Assembly: GCF_958295425.1 (NCBI RefSeq)
Contig: NC_081142.1
Coordinates: forward strand, 1,671,896-1,735,895
Origin: Solea solea
Taxonomy: Eukaryota > Chordata > Actinopteri > Pleuronectiformes > Soleidae
Direction of reading: 5' to 3'
DNA length: 64,000 bases
Numbering within the stretch: position 1 is the stretch's first letter; every line of letters begins with the position of its first letter. A program made the translations under genes and the position numbers. Positions 12,001 through 25,400 of the stretch are shown here, one piece after another. The notes beneath the pieces are model-generated. The model ran no database searches. It was not told where the DNA came from and saw only the letters and a program-made list of their open reading frames with translations.

Positions 12001-15000
12001 ATAAGATGAGTGAGAGGCGTGGAGAGAGAAAAAATCAACACCACAACAATTATGAACGTTTATCAGGCTCACGGTTCTGTTCATTTGTTGTTGTAGATTA
12101 GCAGCAAGGTTGAAGTAAGATGTGCAGCAGAGCGCGGGAGAGAACTACCATCTCGTTATTCGAGTTTGCTGGTGGAGGCTTGTGAAAGTTCACCAGTCCC
12201 CTGCCCCCACCCATCCACACTCACATGTGTGTCTCTCTCTCTCTCACAATGGAAACTTTTAGCCCCAGAGTGAGAGGCAGCTCAGAGGGAAAAAAAAAAC
12301 AAAAAAAAAACGCCTAACTACTCTCTGCTTCCCTTATCGTGCCACTGCTGGAAACTCACTTCAGCTCAAAGCGCTGGGCACTTACTTTGTAGCTGTGCCG
12401 GGCTGCTCTTTGATTGTTAACAAGTGACGGACAAAACTCGTGTACATGCGGCCGGTCGCTTACAATGCCTGCTAAAAATACCAGCAAGGCTGCAGCATGT
12501 GCTATTCAAGCAAAAACAAGACAGTAAATGATGGTTGTTACTGGAGCAGAGAGTGGAATAACTCTCAGAAGAACGGGATTAGCGGCCTCTGTAAACTCTG
12601 ACCAAACACAATCTTTTTCTTTTACAAACTTCTGGCTTCTGTTCTTAAGTACGTAAACATGTAGGCTGTGACACATAATCATTGTTTCAGTCACAGTGGG
12701 TGTAAAAGCTTCCACCGTTCCCCTGTAGCCTGAGGGGAGAAACATTGACAGGCTGAGAGGAGTGAAGGACAAAATGGCTGAAAACCTATCTAAGGTCAGA
12801 CAGACTTCTGATAGAGTAACAGCTTAAAGGCACACCCCAACACACTCTCCACTATCACATCGTCAAGGTGACGGAGCCAAAAACTAAATCCTCCATCTCT
12901 TCACCGTCACATAATAAGCTCATTTTAAAAAGATTTCATTTACCTGGAGGAGCGACTCTGTCCTGGTAGGTGGGCTTGTAGTTACTTAAAGTCAGCAGCA
13001 AAGCCTGAATGGTCCCGATGAAGATTCCAGCCAAACATCCGTAGAAAACCAAGTAGAACGTGAAGATTTTAACTGTGGGAGGAAAAAAGGAAACGTGAAA
13101 ATAATTACAACTGAACAACTATTCCAAATGTATTTTCTAATAATTAGTGTATGAATCCTTGAGTTACTGTGAGGTCACAGTCACCTTGACCAGAAATGAC
13201 CAAAATCTACTAAGATTATCCTTGAGTCTCAAAGTGTTCTAGAGATATGGACAAGCTGAAAACAGAACGTCTCCAATGATAGCAGAGACCAAAAACAACC
13301 TTTTCTGATTATCCTGCTACGTTACGTACGTTAATGTAACATATTTGACATTGTGTGTTGTTGATGTGAAACTTTAAATCTCATATTGAGTGCTGAAAAA
13401 CAAATGGTCAATCCAAGTCTCTGTAAGAGAGACCTGATCTTTGAAGAGTTCAATGTGGACAAAAGAGAACTGCATTAAATAGATCTTCCATAAATGAACT
13501 CCACACAGTTTGATCTCTTTATTTCTCTTAAAGACAAAAACATCGAAGAACAATGAAGGTTGTTTGGGTTTTTTTCTTCAAAAACCCAATTTAAGTTGTA
13601 CCCTAATTATGCAACAGTGGGAGGGCTACAGTTCCAGTACAACAGGGTGAGTCAGTCATCATTCCAGTCACACGAGATCCTTCCCCCATTATGTCGCCAC
13701 TTCCATCAGTCAGACGCATAAATGAACAAAAGCAGCCTTGGGTTTCTACGTCTCTGGCTTCATCTGTGATCACTTCACACAAAACATTCCCATTTGCCAA
13801 CGTTGTTTGTCTCTTTCTTTCCCATTTAGGTTATTAAAGGAGAAGACGCTCTACAAATGAGGGTCTGTCCTCTCACTGGCTTTTGTGTTATATGTTTCCT
13901 TCTATTGTTGTTTCTCTCCAGTGATACTGTTACTGTTCCACAACTCTGACATGTTACACTGAAATGGTATTTAACGTCTCCACAAACAACATATGGCTAT
14001 GGTTCAAATTCACCGTTCTCTAATCTAATCTAATCTAATCCTATAATAGAGCAACACACACACATAACTATACTTTATTCTCTGCACTTAAGAGATCATC
14101 TGACGTAAACATGAAACTCTTGGGAGAGTTATGAACATACAGTATGTTAATATATGCAGTATAGCACTGTTAGTATTAGAAAATCAGTGAAAAAAATACT
14201 TGGTTTTATTAGGTCAATATTAAATCTCATTCATTATTTAGTGTTTAGTTCATGATTGTAACACATACTGGTGAAAATATCCAGCCTATCAACATTTATT
14301 TTTCCTATTTGAGCCATTTTAAAACACACTATTGCATTTAAAAACTCTGGCCTATTGTTCAATACTGTCAACAGCGAGATCCAGAGGGTACATTTAGACA
14401 GAAACGGAATATTATTCTCATGAATATTTAAAATTGAAGTTGTTTGGATTCATAGCTTCAGAATAAGACTTTTATATGTACTTTCGTCAAAGGCAGATTT
14501 TGAGTCCTTATTTAGCGGCAGCTCCTCATCTACTATGAAGCCAGCTCATATTGACTTGACTTCAGATGTGTCACGTGATACTGGTCAATGAGCATAGCCG
14601 GGGGGGGGGGGGGGGTGGTGGGGATGGAACAATGGTAAAAAGTCACTAACTCTATGACGTCTTTGAGAACAATTGTGATATAAAAACAGATAAGATCGGC
14701 CAACAATGTCAGTGACAGACTGTTGCTTGTTGTCAGGTTCCTTCATGTCCAAACAGAGAGCCGTGCTAGTTGACTATCAGTGTTCCTGACGTTATTTGCT
14801 GTTGGTGCAGTAGTTACTTCCTCCACCTTTTCAGACCAGCCACTGTGAAACCAGTTTGGCGGGTTCAGCGCCAAAGCCTCGTTATTTCCTGCCACAGACA
14901 GTCAAACTGTGGGGAGGAAATTCAGTCAGCTCGCTCGGCCTACTCAGTCCATGCCATAGCTACGCTACAAACACGTGAGCAGTGTTTCCAGCACGAGATC

Positions 15001-15569
15001 CAGAGCAACATCCTTTACTCTGCACACGGTGCACACGGTGCACAAGAGGCAGTTTCTCTTGTACCACAACAGCAAAAGCACCCAGCGGAGGCATTGTCAT
15101 GCTCACCTTTTCTGAATGCACGAGTAAAGCGTAGGGGAAATGTTAAACGTTAGAAACTCTTGATTTGATGTTGAGATATGACCACACCTGCTAACATTGT
15201 TACACCAATGTTTTTCCTGTGGAGCACGACTGCACCATTTCTGTGTGATTCAAACTTTGGTGTGAGATTTGTCTCAAAGACAGGATTTTTGGATGCATGT
15301 GAAGGGAAGTGTGACAGACTGTTCACTTCTATTAGACCATTGTGCTCAATGACTGTTATCCAGGCTGCAATTATAATGAAGTGGTAATTGATTACAACAT
15401 GAATCACTCTTTTTAATATTCTATTCATGTGGTTTGAGACAATTGTGGATCATCATTTTCTGACTGTTCAACTGCCTCGAGACATTGAGTTTGAAGCTAC
15501 ATCCATGCTACATCCTATCCACGCTAAAACATCTGAAAGATACATCATGTGAGTATTCAGGTACACTAG

Positions 15570-15628
<59 letters not shown>

Positions 15629-18555
15629 GATGCAATCATGGGGCCCATTCTTTCATTTGCAGATATTTGTTTTTTTAGGGCTGCAATAATGAATTGATTA
15701 TTAATCTTTTGCTCAATTAGTCAGCAACTATTTTAAAAATGTATCAAGAACGATGACCGTTTTCTGACGTTCTGTGGAGCAAAGATTTCTGTTACAACTC
15801 TGACGAGGAGGTGAAACACTGCGTCATCGTTTTCAGAGGTCCACACTAAAATGAAGTCCCATAGTTTTCAGCAGTGTTTTTGAAGTTCTTCATCTTTAGG
15901 GTTAAAAATGTAGGCGTAGCGAGGATATGGACAAGTGGATATGGGGCTAAATGTGTTCATGAACCAAAACAGAGTCGTGTGTAGTGAAGTTTAAAGTTTT
16001 AGTTACTGTGCTGCATGTTAAGTTTTTGTATTGTCTCATTTTTATAATTTGCATTTGAAGTCTGTTTCCCCACTTTGGTCAACAGTGGTCGTACGAAACA
16101 TGCTCTATAAATAAACTGTAACCTGACGTTTCACAACCAAGTAATGCATTGATAAATGAGTATATGAGAGATAATAATAGATAATAGTTGTTTTTCCATG
16201 CGTTAGCTCATAAATGTGGAACACGAGCTGTGGTAAAATCAGTCACCTGAGATTTGAGAACACAAGCTCAACTCTGAGTCAGTGCGACGCAGCAACACCA
16301 TTTTGTAGTCAGTGAAGGCCACATATCAACTGTGCTGCCCACAGATGTAAATAGCACAGAAGCTTGGCCCACTAGTGGTGAGAGTTTGAATGGAGAGCAC
16401 CTCCCCCACCACACTTCTGCTGCAGCACAGTCCCCACGTTCACGCCACATGTATGTGACTGTTTTTTCCCCAAAGCAACCAAAGGTCTAACAGCAGCAGC
16501 TTTTACAATACATTTCCACACAGACAAAAAAAAACAAAAAAAACAGCAGCTGCGTCATAAAAAAACACATTAAAAACACACGTTTCCTGATTTCCTTTTT
16601 TTTAACACAACTCATTAACAGCCACGGTTTCACGTCACTATTTAGCTTTTTAATGTGATTTTAAAGCTCTTACATTGACCATGAGCCAACAACTCAATGA
16701 CACACACACACACACACAGACACAGACACACCATAATAACCTGTTGCTTTTTAGAGCACTTTCTCATTTTTTTTTTTTTTTTTTTTACATAGTGCGACAT
16801 CAGTCTGTCACGACTAACGCACAAACACAGTAATAACACATGCTCACTGTCAGAGAAACAACAACAACACAGCTGCTGATATTACAAGAAACACTTCAAT
16901 CGATGGAAAGAAAATAAAAGCCCAGCTTTGGTGTTTGTCGGTGGCGAACACGAGCGCGGCACGACTCCTGTTTAATGACCGGTTAATAGCAACATTCACC
17001 GGGAAACACGATGTTTGATTTAAAGGAAGATTTTAAACTTTTCATTCGTGTCGTGCATTCATTGTATGAATATGAACGGTGGGGGGGGGGGGGGGGGGGG
17101 GGGGGGGGTGGAGGTGCGGCCCTGGAGACATGTGAGTCGTGATCTGCTCCTGCACCGTGGTGTCGGTCTGTCTGTCGACTGTCTCTAACACGGGGGGGGC
17201 AAAAAAAGCCCGTTTTATTGGTAAGAAGTAAAACGGTTTCTATGGATTGGAACGCTGTGCAGTTATACCATCAAATCAACATCGTCTTCAAAGTCTTTAA
17301 AACGATGATCTGAGGTTTGAGTGAAAGACTAAAGCAGGCCCCACATGAGCTATGAGGCTCATTAACACAGAGGAATAATAATAATAAGAAATACAAGATA
17401 TTTATCATGTTTATTAAGCTGTGCTCCTCTAACAGAGAGGCGACATTAGCAGAGTGGTCAGACAACAACTTTCCCTCCTGCCCACCACACTCACTGTCCT
17501 TCAGGGTGACCTTTTCACAAAGGACGTTTATTAATCAAAGGCTCGAGAAGAGTGGAAAAAAACACCTTTTCATTTGACTCCACACTGTGTTTGATGTTAG
17601 CTTTAAACAGCATATATACGTATATATATATACATATATATATATATACATGTAGAACGGAGCCAGACCCATTCATTTACAGTGCGACTTATACATTTTT
17701 GCTCCATCTTTCCTCTTAATGCTCATTTCACGTGCTGCAACTATTACTCGATTATTAATCAACTACAACATGCACTGTTTCGCTTGTTGAGTAATCGTTT
17801 AAGATGAGATTTTATTTCCAATGGTGTGAACGTGTCCATTTAAAATGTGATCCGATATTTAAACAACACAATCAAACTAAACGGAGTATCTTGTGGTTTT
17901 TGCAGACACAAAAACACGGACGGTTGTGATGTTTTTAAGGCAGATGACGTCCTTCATGTTGACACCACAGCCTTCTCATTTGAGCACGACGTCATTTAGA
18001 GGAAAAGGAAACACCGGTCAACATGTTTTACACCGTTTCCCCGACATTACCGAACATTGACCGAGCAGCGAAATGGAGAAAACGCTGAATTCGTCGTTGA
18101 TTGATGCCAAGCACGCGACCTGTAGCATGTGCAGTCAGCGGAACTCATGGTTTCATGTTTCACGGGAGGAGTTTGTGATTTAACCGACTCAACTTTTTGC
18201 CTCCGTCTTTCTGCCCCTTCCTTCACGCGCAGCCTCCATTTAAAAACGCCGGAGTCACGACGCAGCGTGTCGCGGCCACTGAGCTCTAACAGGTGTCGCC
18301 TGACTCACAGTCAGAGGAGAAATGTGAATAAAATTATCAAGAAAACACCACCAGCGTTTTACTGACTTTACTGACGCCTCGCTGGCTACATTGAAACATG
18401 TTCAACTCGACGGTTCTTGACAGTTATCGGTCGAACATGAAGAAGAAGAAGGTTTACTTACACCAACTGCATCCAGTGCGTCCAAGAAACTCTCTCTTCT
18501 CTGAATTCCACACAAATTTCCCCCATCCGCCGTCACTGTCTTTATTTCCCGCCAT
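9029..18555 (-). CDS. atp1b1: Na+/K+-ATPase subunit beta-1
   Basis: Glycoprotein subunit that assembles with the pump alpha subunit and brings it to the plasma membrane (family knowledge). Six coding exons in transcript order: 18555-18462, 13072-12944, 10845-10690, 10516-10332, 9452-9369, 9286-9029. Together they make 906 bases, 301 aa (human 303). All junctions keep frame. Residues 1-33 are cytoplasmic with the motif [13 protein letters not shown]; about 34-61 form the single type II membrane helix ([12 protein letters not shown], with C44 matching human C46); the rest is extracellular. The six disulfide cysteines are present (C125-C148, C158-C174, C213-C274), as are YYPYYGK and the tail [13 protein letters not shown]. 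Sequons N193-D-S and N263-L-T remain; the third family sequon is lost (S157). Intron 3 has a GC donor. The ATG has a strong Kozak context (A at -3, G at +4). Whether it is the a or b fish paralogue cannot be decided here. Confidence 0.97.
9453..10331 (-). other. atp1b1: atp1b1 intron 4
   Basis: An 879-base intron with GTAGGT donor and a CTTTCAG acceptor. Non-coding, with no repeat recognised. Confidence 0.9.
10517..10689 (-). other. atp1b1: atp1b1 intron 3 with GC donor
   Basis: A 173-base intron. On the minus strand the exon ends GGAG and the intron begins GCAAGT, so the donor dinucleotide is GC (10689-10688); the acceptor is CGCAG at 10521-10517. The join gives D-C-G-G-V-P-N in frame, as expected for the family. 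The nearby GTATAA, four bases into the intron, would break the frame. Confidence 0.9.
10846..12943 (-). other. atp1b1: atp1b1 intron 2
   Basis: A 2,098-base intron (donor GTAAAT, acceptor CTTTCAG). It contains A-rich runs near 12290-12310, and an open frame near 11874-12101 that I do not recognise and do not call. Confidence 0.88.
14021..14040. repeat. (TAATC)n pentanucleotide repeat
   Basis: Four exact copies of a five-base unit within atp1b1 intron 1. Confidence 0.85.
14600..14615. repeat. Poly-G run (16 G)
   Basis: Sixteen consecutive G, followed closely by GGTGGGG, in atp1b1 intron 1. As the gene is on the minus strand, its RNA is C-rich here. Confidence 0.85.
15571..15627. repeat. (GT)n microsatellite
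   Basis: About 28 uninterrupted GT units in atp1b1 intron 1. Confidence 0.95.
17081..17108. repeat. Poly-G run (28 G)
   Basis: Twenty-eight consecutive G in atp1b1 intron 1. The length is likely imprecise because homopolymers are error-prone in assembly. Confidence 0.85.
17618..17651. repeat. (TA)n-type microsatellite
   Basis: Interrupted TATA/TACA repeats in atp1b1 intron 1. Confidence 0.8.
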
Positions 18556-19669
18556 GTTCTCGTTGTCTCAGGTCAAAAACAAAAGGATAGTGTGTGTTGT
18601 GGTGGTTTTGGAGTCCGGTGGTGGTGGCGGGTTAGAGACTGTTGGCTTGTCCCTCACAGGAAACGCGAAAGGACACACTCGTACCCGTCTCGACCAATTG
18701 TACCACACACAATTTATCTCTCAGGGAAACCGACTCCGCCTGCGAGCTGCCGTAATAAGTGAAACCCCCCCAAGTGGGAGGGGGTGACTTCAACAAATCA
18801 CAATCTTCCAATGCTTTTTGCGTAAGAGGCAAAAAGGAAGGGGGAGGGCAGATGGGGGTTGTTGGTTGTTGCCGGTTGTTACAGGCATGCACAACAATGA
18901 ACACTCTCACTCACGCACGCACGCACGCACACACACACTGCAGGAGGGTCCACAGAAAAACAGTTGACAATGTCATAGCAACGACGTTAGTCACGATATA
19001 AGGTTTTTAACGTACGATCAAAGTCAAGATGAAAGGCATGAAGACTGTGCTACATCAACACTTCTTTATTGTCATTTCAAATGTGCTCAGGATGTCTGTG
19101 TTTTACAGGTTTAGAGGTTTTAGAGGTTTTACAGGCCCAACAATAGAGACGTGTAAAAATGCTGCTGTCATAGTTTGTGTTGCAAAGCTCCAAAAACAAT
19201 AATCTGAATTTGCTTCTTGGTTTGGTCTTAGCGGCCACAACTCAACTCACCAATCACTGTTTACATGGACGCAAAATGAAATGTGCTGTACACGTACACA
19301 TCACTTTTTAATTCTGTCTAATTCTCTGTACTGTGTAATATGTGTTAAGATGTGTTGATACACAACAGCCTCTTCCTGGTATTCATTAAGCCATTAAACT
19401 CTGGTAAAAGTTACCAAGAGTGTTTAGTGATGAATTTAGCAGAGGCTGTATACACTGATGCAGCAGAGCTCCACCTTTTACCTTTTAGGCCATTTTGAAT
19501 CCCTAACTGCTAAAACCAACACTAATTGAATCCCCTTAATGACAAGTAATGTAAGTATATATATATAGTCAATGCATATAGGCAATTGAAATGTTGATAT
19601 GAACGCAGATTGTGTTCAAGTTTTCAAATGAAAATGTAGCAGTGTATGTGCAGCCTTTATCATTTATGA

Positions 19670-20165
19670 CGCTTTTCTATGATACAGTTCTAGATACAAA
19701 CTAGTGAAGGTCTTTTCGGTGTACTGAATCATAAGAATGTGTTAATTACACTGTTTCTTCACAAAATAGTTGTGTACTTCCTGTATGACACTGACACTGA
19801 AATACAGCTGAACGTGGTTGTAATTCAGCTCACCATCACCAGCGTTGAGCAGTGCTGTCACTAAATACACCAGACTCCTCTGGCAAATATTGAGATTTTA
19901 GAAATTCCCTTGCTAAATGTTTATTCTGAAAACATGATCTACAGTTTGGCATTGTGCGCTTTCATTCTCGCTCGTGACTTTTCCAGTGACATCACTCTCT
20001 GACCAATCAATTTGTGCACATTTTATCGGCTCAGCTCGCTCGGAACCTCGTCAGAGCAGGTACTAAAAAAAGCACCAGGTAATATCACTCGTGGAAAATC
20101 AAAAAGGTTCGAGTAGCGTCGAGTTGAGTCAAGCCGAGCAGTGTTGTGAGCTCTGTCTTTACATT
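19670..20165 (+). mobile_element. hAT-like MITE family A, copy 1
   Basis: The left end resembles CTTTTCTATGATACAGTTCTAG. The body shares blocks with the copy at 49817-50432 (TACTGAATCATAAGAATG, TTCCAGTGACATCACTCTCT, GACCAATCA). The right part has CGGAACCTCGTCAGAGCAGG followed by a GCACCAGGTA block and GAGTAGCGTCGAGTTGAGTC. The terminal inverted repeats are decayed. Assignment to hAT is inference. Confidence 0.6.
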
Positions 20166-22200
20166 GCAGATGATTTACTCATACACAGTTGGAGTGAAAC
20201 AACAAGAACTCCCGTTTGCATTTGGTCAGTATTAAATTAAAATTGTTGAGTGAATGTCCACCATAATAACTGCAGGGCAACATTCAGCTAAGGCTACACC
20301 CACACGGCTCTGTTTTCATTAAAAACAAATACCTTCCACTACTATGTAATAAAGGAAAACTTCTAATAGCACAAAGTTAGTAAGTAAGGGTAAATAGCAC
20401 AGTAACTACAGCATGGAAACCAACTACCTTTCTAAATGTATGTTATCCAGTCTTTAAACCTTTTTAAAGTACACATAGATGATTTGAAGAACATTTCAGA
20501 TCTCCTGCTCATTGTCACTAAAATGATGACACTGTGCCGAGAAATCACAGAGAACCACAAACAAATGTGAATGTGTGTGTGGTTCCTACCACTGCAGTCT
20601 TTTTGGCAACCATTTTTATGGTTGATTTTTATCCAAGGGACATAATAAATAAGACATAGTGGACCAGAAGTGCACAGTAGGTGCAGTTGGGAGGTCACAG
20701 AAGAGCTTGACGCTCCTGCTCTGATAGACTCTGGTAGCGTGTTTCACTCTCAGGGAACCACTCGGCACTGAGAGTGCCTTGTGTGCAGATGGTCGTGTCA
20801 GATGACGTCTCTTGGAGAAATGCAGGAGCCAAGACTGAGCAGTGGAATAAAATAGGCAACATGGTCAAATGAGGATAAGATTACACTTAGGTTTCTCCCA
20901 ACCTTGGATGGCAGAGAGATACTGAAGACGTATCTATTAGTCTATCTATTATTATCATTTTTTGTTATTATCTTTATTCTGCTACCCTAACTACAAACAA
21001 TGTATGTTAGTGTGCTCAAACTACAGAAACTAGAAACATTGTATTCAACTTTTTCTGACATTTATAATTGTATCTGTCCAGCTTCCTTAGTTAGTGATAG
21101 CATACATCTGCAGTATAGCCATTCAGCATACACACCCGACATCGTGGGACGTTGAGGGTCTGTTTAACACAGGTTGCAGCTTTTATTTCGATGTTGCTTT
21201 GGAGAAATTGTTTAGGTGGGATGATAAATATTTCAGGTTTAAAGAAGTGTAGTTGAAGGTGAGATTCCCTTACCCATGTGAGAGGCAAACAGAATATGGG
21301 GGTGATCTGGTGGGAATGATACCAGATTAGCTAAGGCCGTTGTCCGACTAAAACAGGCCATTGGACAACTTTCCGAGTCCGAGTATACATACATGCGGAG
21401 GAGAAAATCGTTTTATTGGCCGTGTACATCTGATCTCTCTATGGGCTAGTGTGTATTGAATCCGTTTCCTGTTGACCCTTTACATCACAGAAAAGGAAAA
21501 GGAAATAGTGCACATCACAAAGCAGCCCCTCTGGGGCCGTAGCTTTGAACCAGCACCCAGTCAGTACATTTTCATGACTTTGGAAAAAAAGAGGAATTTT
21601 TGAGAATAGGAATTTTTACTAAATTTGAATTTCTCAAAGTCAGACCCAGATAAAGTGACTGGAAGTTGAGTCAGACTCAAGCTGGCCCTGTCGCTCTGCT
21701 CATGCTAATACCCAGACGTAATAGAGGAAGATGGTACACAGAAGAATAAAACAGAGACAAAAACATGGGGAAATTCAGACCAGTATATGTAGTAGTGATA
21801 TTTTTAAGGTAATGGATGGTAGGAAAACTCGGAATGGCGATTGACGGGACTTAACTTTGCATGGAAACGTACTGAGCGAGACAGGATTCAAACCCAGATA
21901 GCAATTTCCCAAGATGCCCGTAACACAGAGCAAAGGAAATATCCGGATGCAGGCGATCACTGTATGAAAGGCTGCAGATGGGTCCAGCATGATAAGTACC
22001 ATGGACTGAGCTGCAGCTCTAGTTCCCATTAAAGGCTTCTGTTACAGATAATAAGGGGGAGGAGGAGGGTGTCTGCTCTTAAAGTCTAACTGATTTGAAT
22101 CATGGAGGGCGTTCCGTGAGGCGCATTCTGAGAATGAAGACTGGCCTTTCCAGTGCCGTGGATACATTTTTTCCCTCTCCCTTCTGGCTGCTCCCTCTCT

Positions 22201-22475
22201 AGGGGTCGCCACATTGGATGATCCGCATGTTTGATTTTTTTACACCAGATGCCATTCCTGATGCAACCCTCCCATTTACTCGACCTTGGTACTGGCACAA
22301 GGACTACACTGGATGTTCCCCCCTGTGTCTGGGGTCAATCTTCAGTGTCCAATTAACAGTGAGCAAAGGGAATTTGATACATTGCTCAGGGGTACCCCAG
22401 CCCTTGACCTAGCGGGGTCCTTTGCTCAAACCGGCAACCCATTGATTACAAGTTCCCTTTCCACTTGAGCTAAGG
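22201..22475 (+). repeat. Common fish interspersed repeat (copy 1)
   Basis: Contains the phrases GGGGTCGCCACATTGGATGA, TTGCTCAGGGGTACCCCAGC and AACCGGCAACCCATTGATTA, ending with CCCTTTCCACTTGAGCTA. The last parts recur in the same order at 46880-46985 (TTGCTCAGGGGTACCCCAGC, GAACCAGCGACCTTCCGG, CCCTTTCCACTTGGCCA). The open frames across it are repeat-derived. The superfamily is not decided. Confidence 0.6.
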
Positions 22476-24729
22476 ATGTGGATAGTGATGTAAATAAAAA
22501 CGAGACCAGACTGGTCAGACTGGTTTCAGCTGTTCCATATTTATTCTGATCAATGAACTCATAAGTCGCTGACAAAAGACAGTAAACTGGTTTGGTCTCT
22601 TGCTTACGCGGTGCTACAAGCTAAAGTTTCTGGACCATTGCTTCAAATGCAGTGGAGGCCAAAAGTTACATATGTTGCCTTTATTGCCATTATTTCTTAT
22701 TAATCTGTTATATAATAAAAATAGTGCCAATGCTACTGTATTCTGCAAGCTACAGGAACAAAGCAACTTACCGGCTAATATACAGAATATAAGAATACCT
22801 CTGTCATCATGAGCACCCATGGCTGCCACGAGATAAACACACACACATACAAAAAGAAATAAAAAGTTTTTCATGTTGATTTGGGGAAAAGCGAAGACCA
22901 CAGACTTAACTGCCAAAACCTTTTCCATGACAACTACAGTGAATTATAAACAAAAGACAGAAATTCTCAAAAGGTATGTTCAGGAAATGAGAGGAAAAAC
23001 AAGTGCAAGGTAAAAAAAGAAAAAGAGGCCAACTCAAAAATATTTGACACTCAGATTGGATCCAAGTCAAACTTATAAACCACAACTTGTTTCCCTCATT
23101 GAAATAAGTGTGTCTGAAAGTGCCAAAACAACAGCCCATGTTATGTGCTGCACAGTCTGTTTTCACACCATAGAGGGCAAACAGTGGAATACACTCCATT
23201 GTGAGACTATTGATTCTGAAGTGATAACATAGCAGCCCAATGTTTGCGTAGATCAAGGGTTTGCCAAGATTGCCAAGAGGTGCAGCATTCTGAGATAGGT
23301 TGTGGATGAAATCTGGTATGCAGCATATCAGCTGGACTTGAGCAGCACATCAACAACAGCATGTCTATGTGGTAAAAGGTCTGAAAGTGTCCTCCTGTGC
23401 AGGCTCTGTGACAGTGGGGATACATACTGATATAGGGCCAAACACTTCAGTTCAAATCAATATTAGAAACAGGGACTTTAAAATTCACAACAATCCTTGT
23501 TATGTGTAACTGAGACGGTTGTTTTCTTGTCAAAACTTGCTTTGAGTAGAAATGTTGGCAGAGAGAAACCTCAGCAGGCCGGATCGGCTTAAAAGTTATT
23601 CCTCCACCAGTAGTTGATCGTGTCGAGCTGCAAAAGCTTAAAATAGCTCGTTTTTCACATCCATATCATTTGATTAATGAAACATGAGTGAGAGTGAGCC
23701 TGGTAGCTGCTTACCGTTGGACATACGAGTTAATGCTTGCACTGTATGCGTTAGTGGGAGTGGTGGTGCAAGGGCTTGGGACTGGTGTATTCAAAACTGG
23801 GAGGGAATCATAACAGTGGACCCAGTGTTGCAGTTGCCATAAGGAATACCTGTACAAATCCCAGGCATGAAGTTTTTACTGCCTGTGTCTCTTGAGGAGC
23901 TGCCCCTGGGTTCATGTCACTCACACAGACTCTGAATATCAGAGACTGTTGTCATGGTAACAAGTGTCAGTGCGTAGTGTATGTCACATTATACGATAAA
24001 AAAAACAACTTATCAAGCTTTTTTTTAGAGTTAACCTTGAAGCTTACACACTCGTTGCTCATTCTGTTCCAAGTCACAAAGATTATAATATCATCAAAGA
24101 GGATATGACATGGATAATATCATACTGTTCTTCAATATTTACAAAAATGTGTCAAATAGGGAGTCAGTGTTTGTCCTTAACTGTCATTTAGTGGAAGAAA
24201 AGTTTTAGCTCATCGTTGGATTTGACCATATTCTTTCCCTGTGCTGTCTAGTACAAACACATCTTTGTTAAGAGCCTGCAAATAAAATACCTTGTGGTCG
24301 TGTTCCCGCCTGGAAAAGTTTACATGAATTCCGTATTTCAAGCATTATTCTGGGAGAGGTTGGCACGCCCTTTCAGCACACAACCCTTCAGTGCACTACC
24401 CTTCAGCACACACGGGGTCATATTTACCGTCTTCAGTGTCCCCAAAGAGCCGGCAGTTCCATTCATACTCAAATGAGGGTAAATGTCAGTGTAATATTTC
24501 ATTTGTGTAGCGCATGTGGACGCCATGCTCACTGGCATGGCGAACGTGACACAACGTGACACAACAGACAACAATGGCTGGCTGGTGTTTGCTGCCATTT
24601 TCTTCTTTTTGTCTTTTTTCTTCTTCTTAGTGGTAGAACTCAATTTCTATAGAATATTTGCACCAGTCGCAAGGGAGTGAAATTTTTATGTCAATCAGCC
24701 GTGGGAGGAGCTGGTCTAGCTCCAGCTTG

Positions 24730-25400
24730 ACCTTATGTGCCATTTTACCCTGGTACCCCAAGGAAAGGGTGCCAAAAAATGGAACAGTTTAGTACACTTC
24801 GGTACGGTTTGGAATGTTCAAGCCCTTGGTCAGGCTTGCATTTCGACTGAGAACAGAACTTTTACTTGGTAGGCGGAGTGTGTGCTCTGCCGTGTCAGAA
24901 AGATACAAAGTGTGACGTCGCAACGGTGCGACAACAAGCGACGACATCGAACCTATCGAAACCACATTGGTTTGTGGCCCTAAACTGAAATACTTACATA
25001 ATATTTTTAAGTCTATTGACGTCACATTTTGGTCTTGGATCAGCTTGCATGGAACCTCGCCAGAGCAGGTACCAAGAAAAGCACCAGGCACCAGGTACTA
25101 TCCCTAATGGAAGGCAAAAACAACAACAAGTAGAGTCGAGTCGAGCCGAGTAGTGTGAGAACTGTATGATGGACAAGTGACATTGGTCTCAACAAGACGT
25201 CAACTTTGTATGAGACTGCAGGCGTTGAAGACACAAGGGAGTGATGTTTTTCTGTCACTCAATGAGCTGACTGGGTTCGGGTTAGGGTCAAACGTACCAT
25301 ACCATTTTACTCTGGTACCCCAAGGGAAGGGTGCCAAGAAATGGAACGGAAGGGGCTGGTTATTTTGGTACTATTCCTAATGTAAATGCAAAACAGCTTT
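24730..25400 (+). mobile_element. Composite of MITE family A and B fragments
   Basis: A family B block (CTGGTACCCCAAGGAAAGGG) lies near 24752. The right end of a family A element is at 25036-25172 (GGAACCTCGCCAGAGCAGG, then GAGTCGAGTCGAGCCGAGTA, then AGAACTGTATGATGG). A second family B right end is at 25295-25390 (CTGGTACCCCAAGGGAAGGG to CCTAATGTAAATGC). The arrangement suggests nested or serial insertion. Confidence 0.5.

Larger units (their letters stand above)
13073..18461 (-). other. atp1b1: atp1b1 intron 1
   Basis: A 5,389-base first intron (donor GTAAGT, acceptor CCCACAG). Contents: a (TAATC)n run (14021-14040), two poly-G runs (14600-14615 and 17081-17108), a (GT)n microsatellite (15571-15627), a poly-T run (16768-16786) and a (TA)n patch (17618-17651). 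The 127-codon open frame at 14770-15153 (plus strand) shows no known domain and is not called. Confidence 0.88.

Noticed and set aside
14770..15153. 127-codon plus-strand open frame
   Set aside because: It is inside atp1b1 intron 1 on the opposite strand, with no domain or flanking exon signals; likely chance or repeat-derived.
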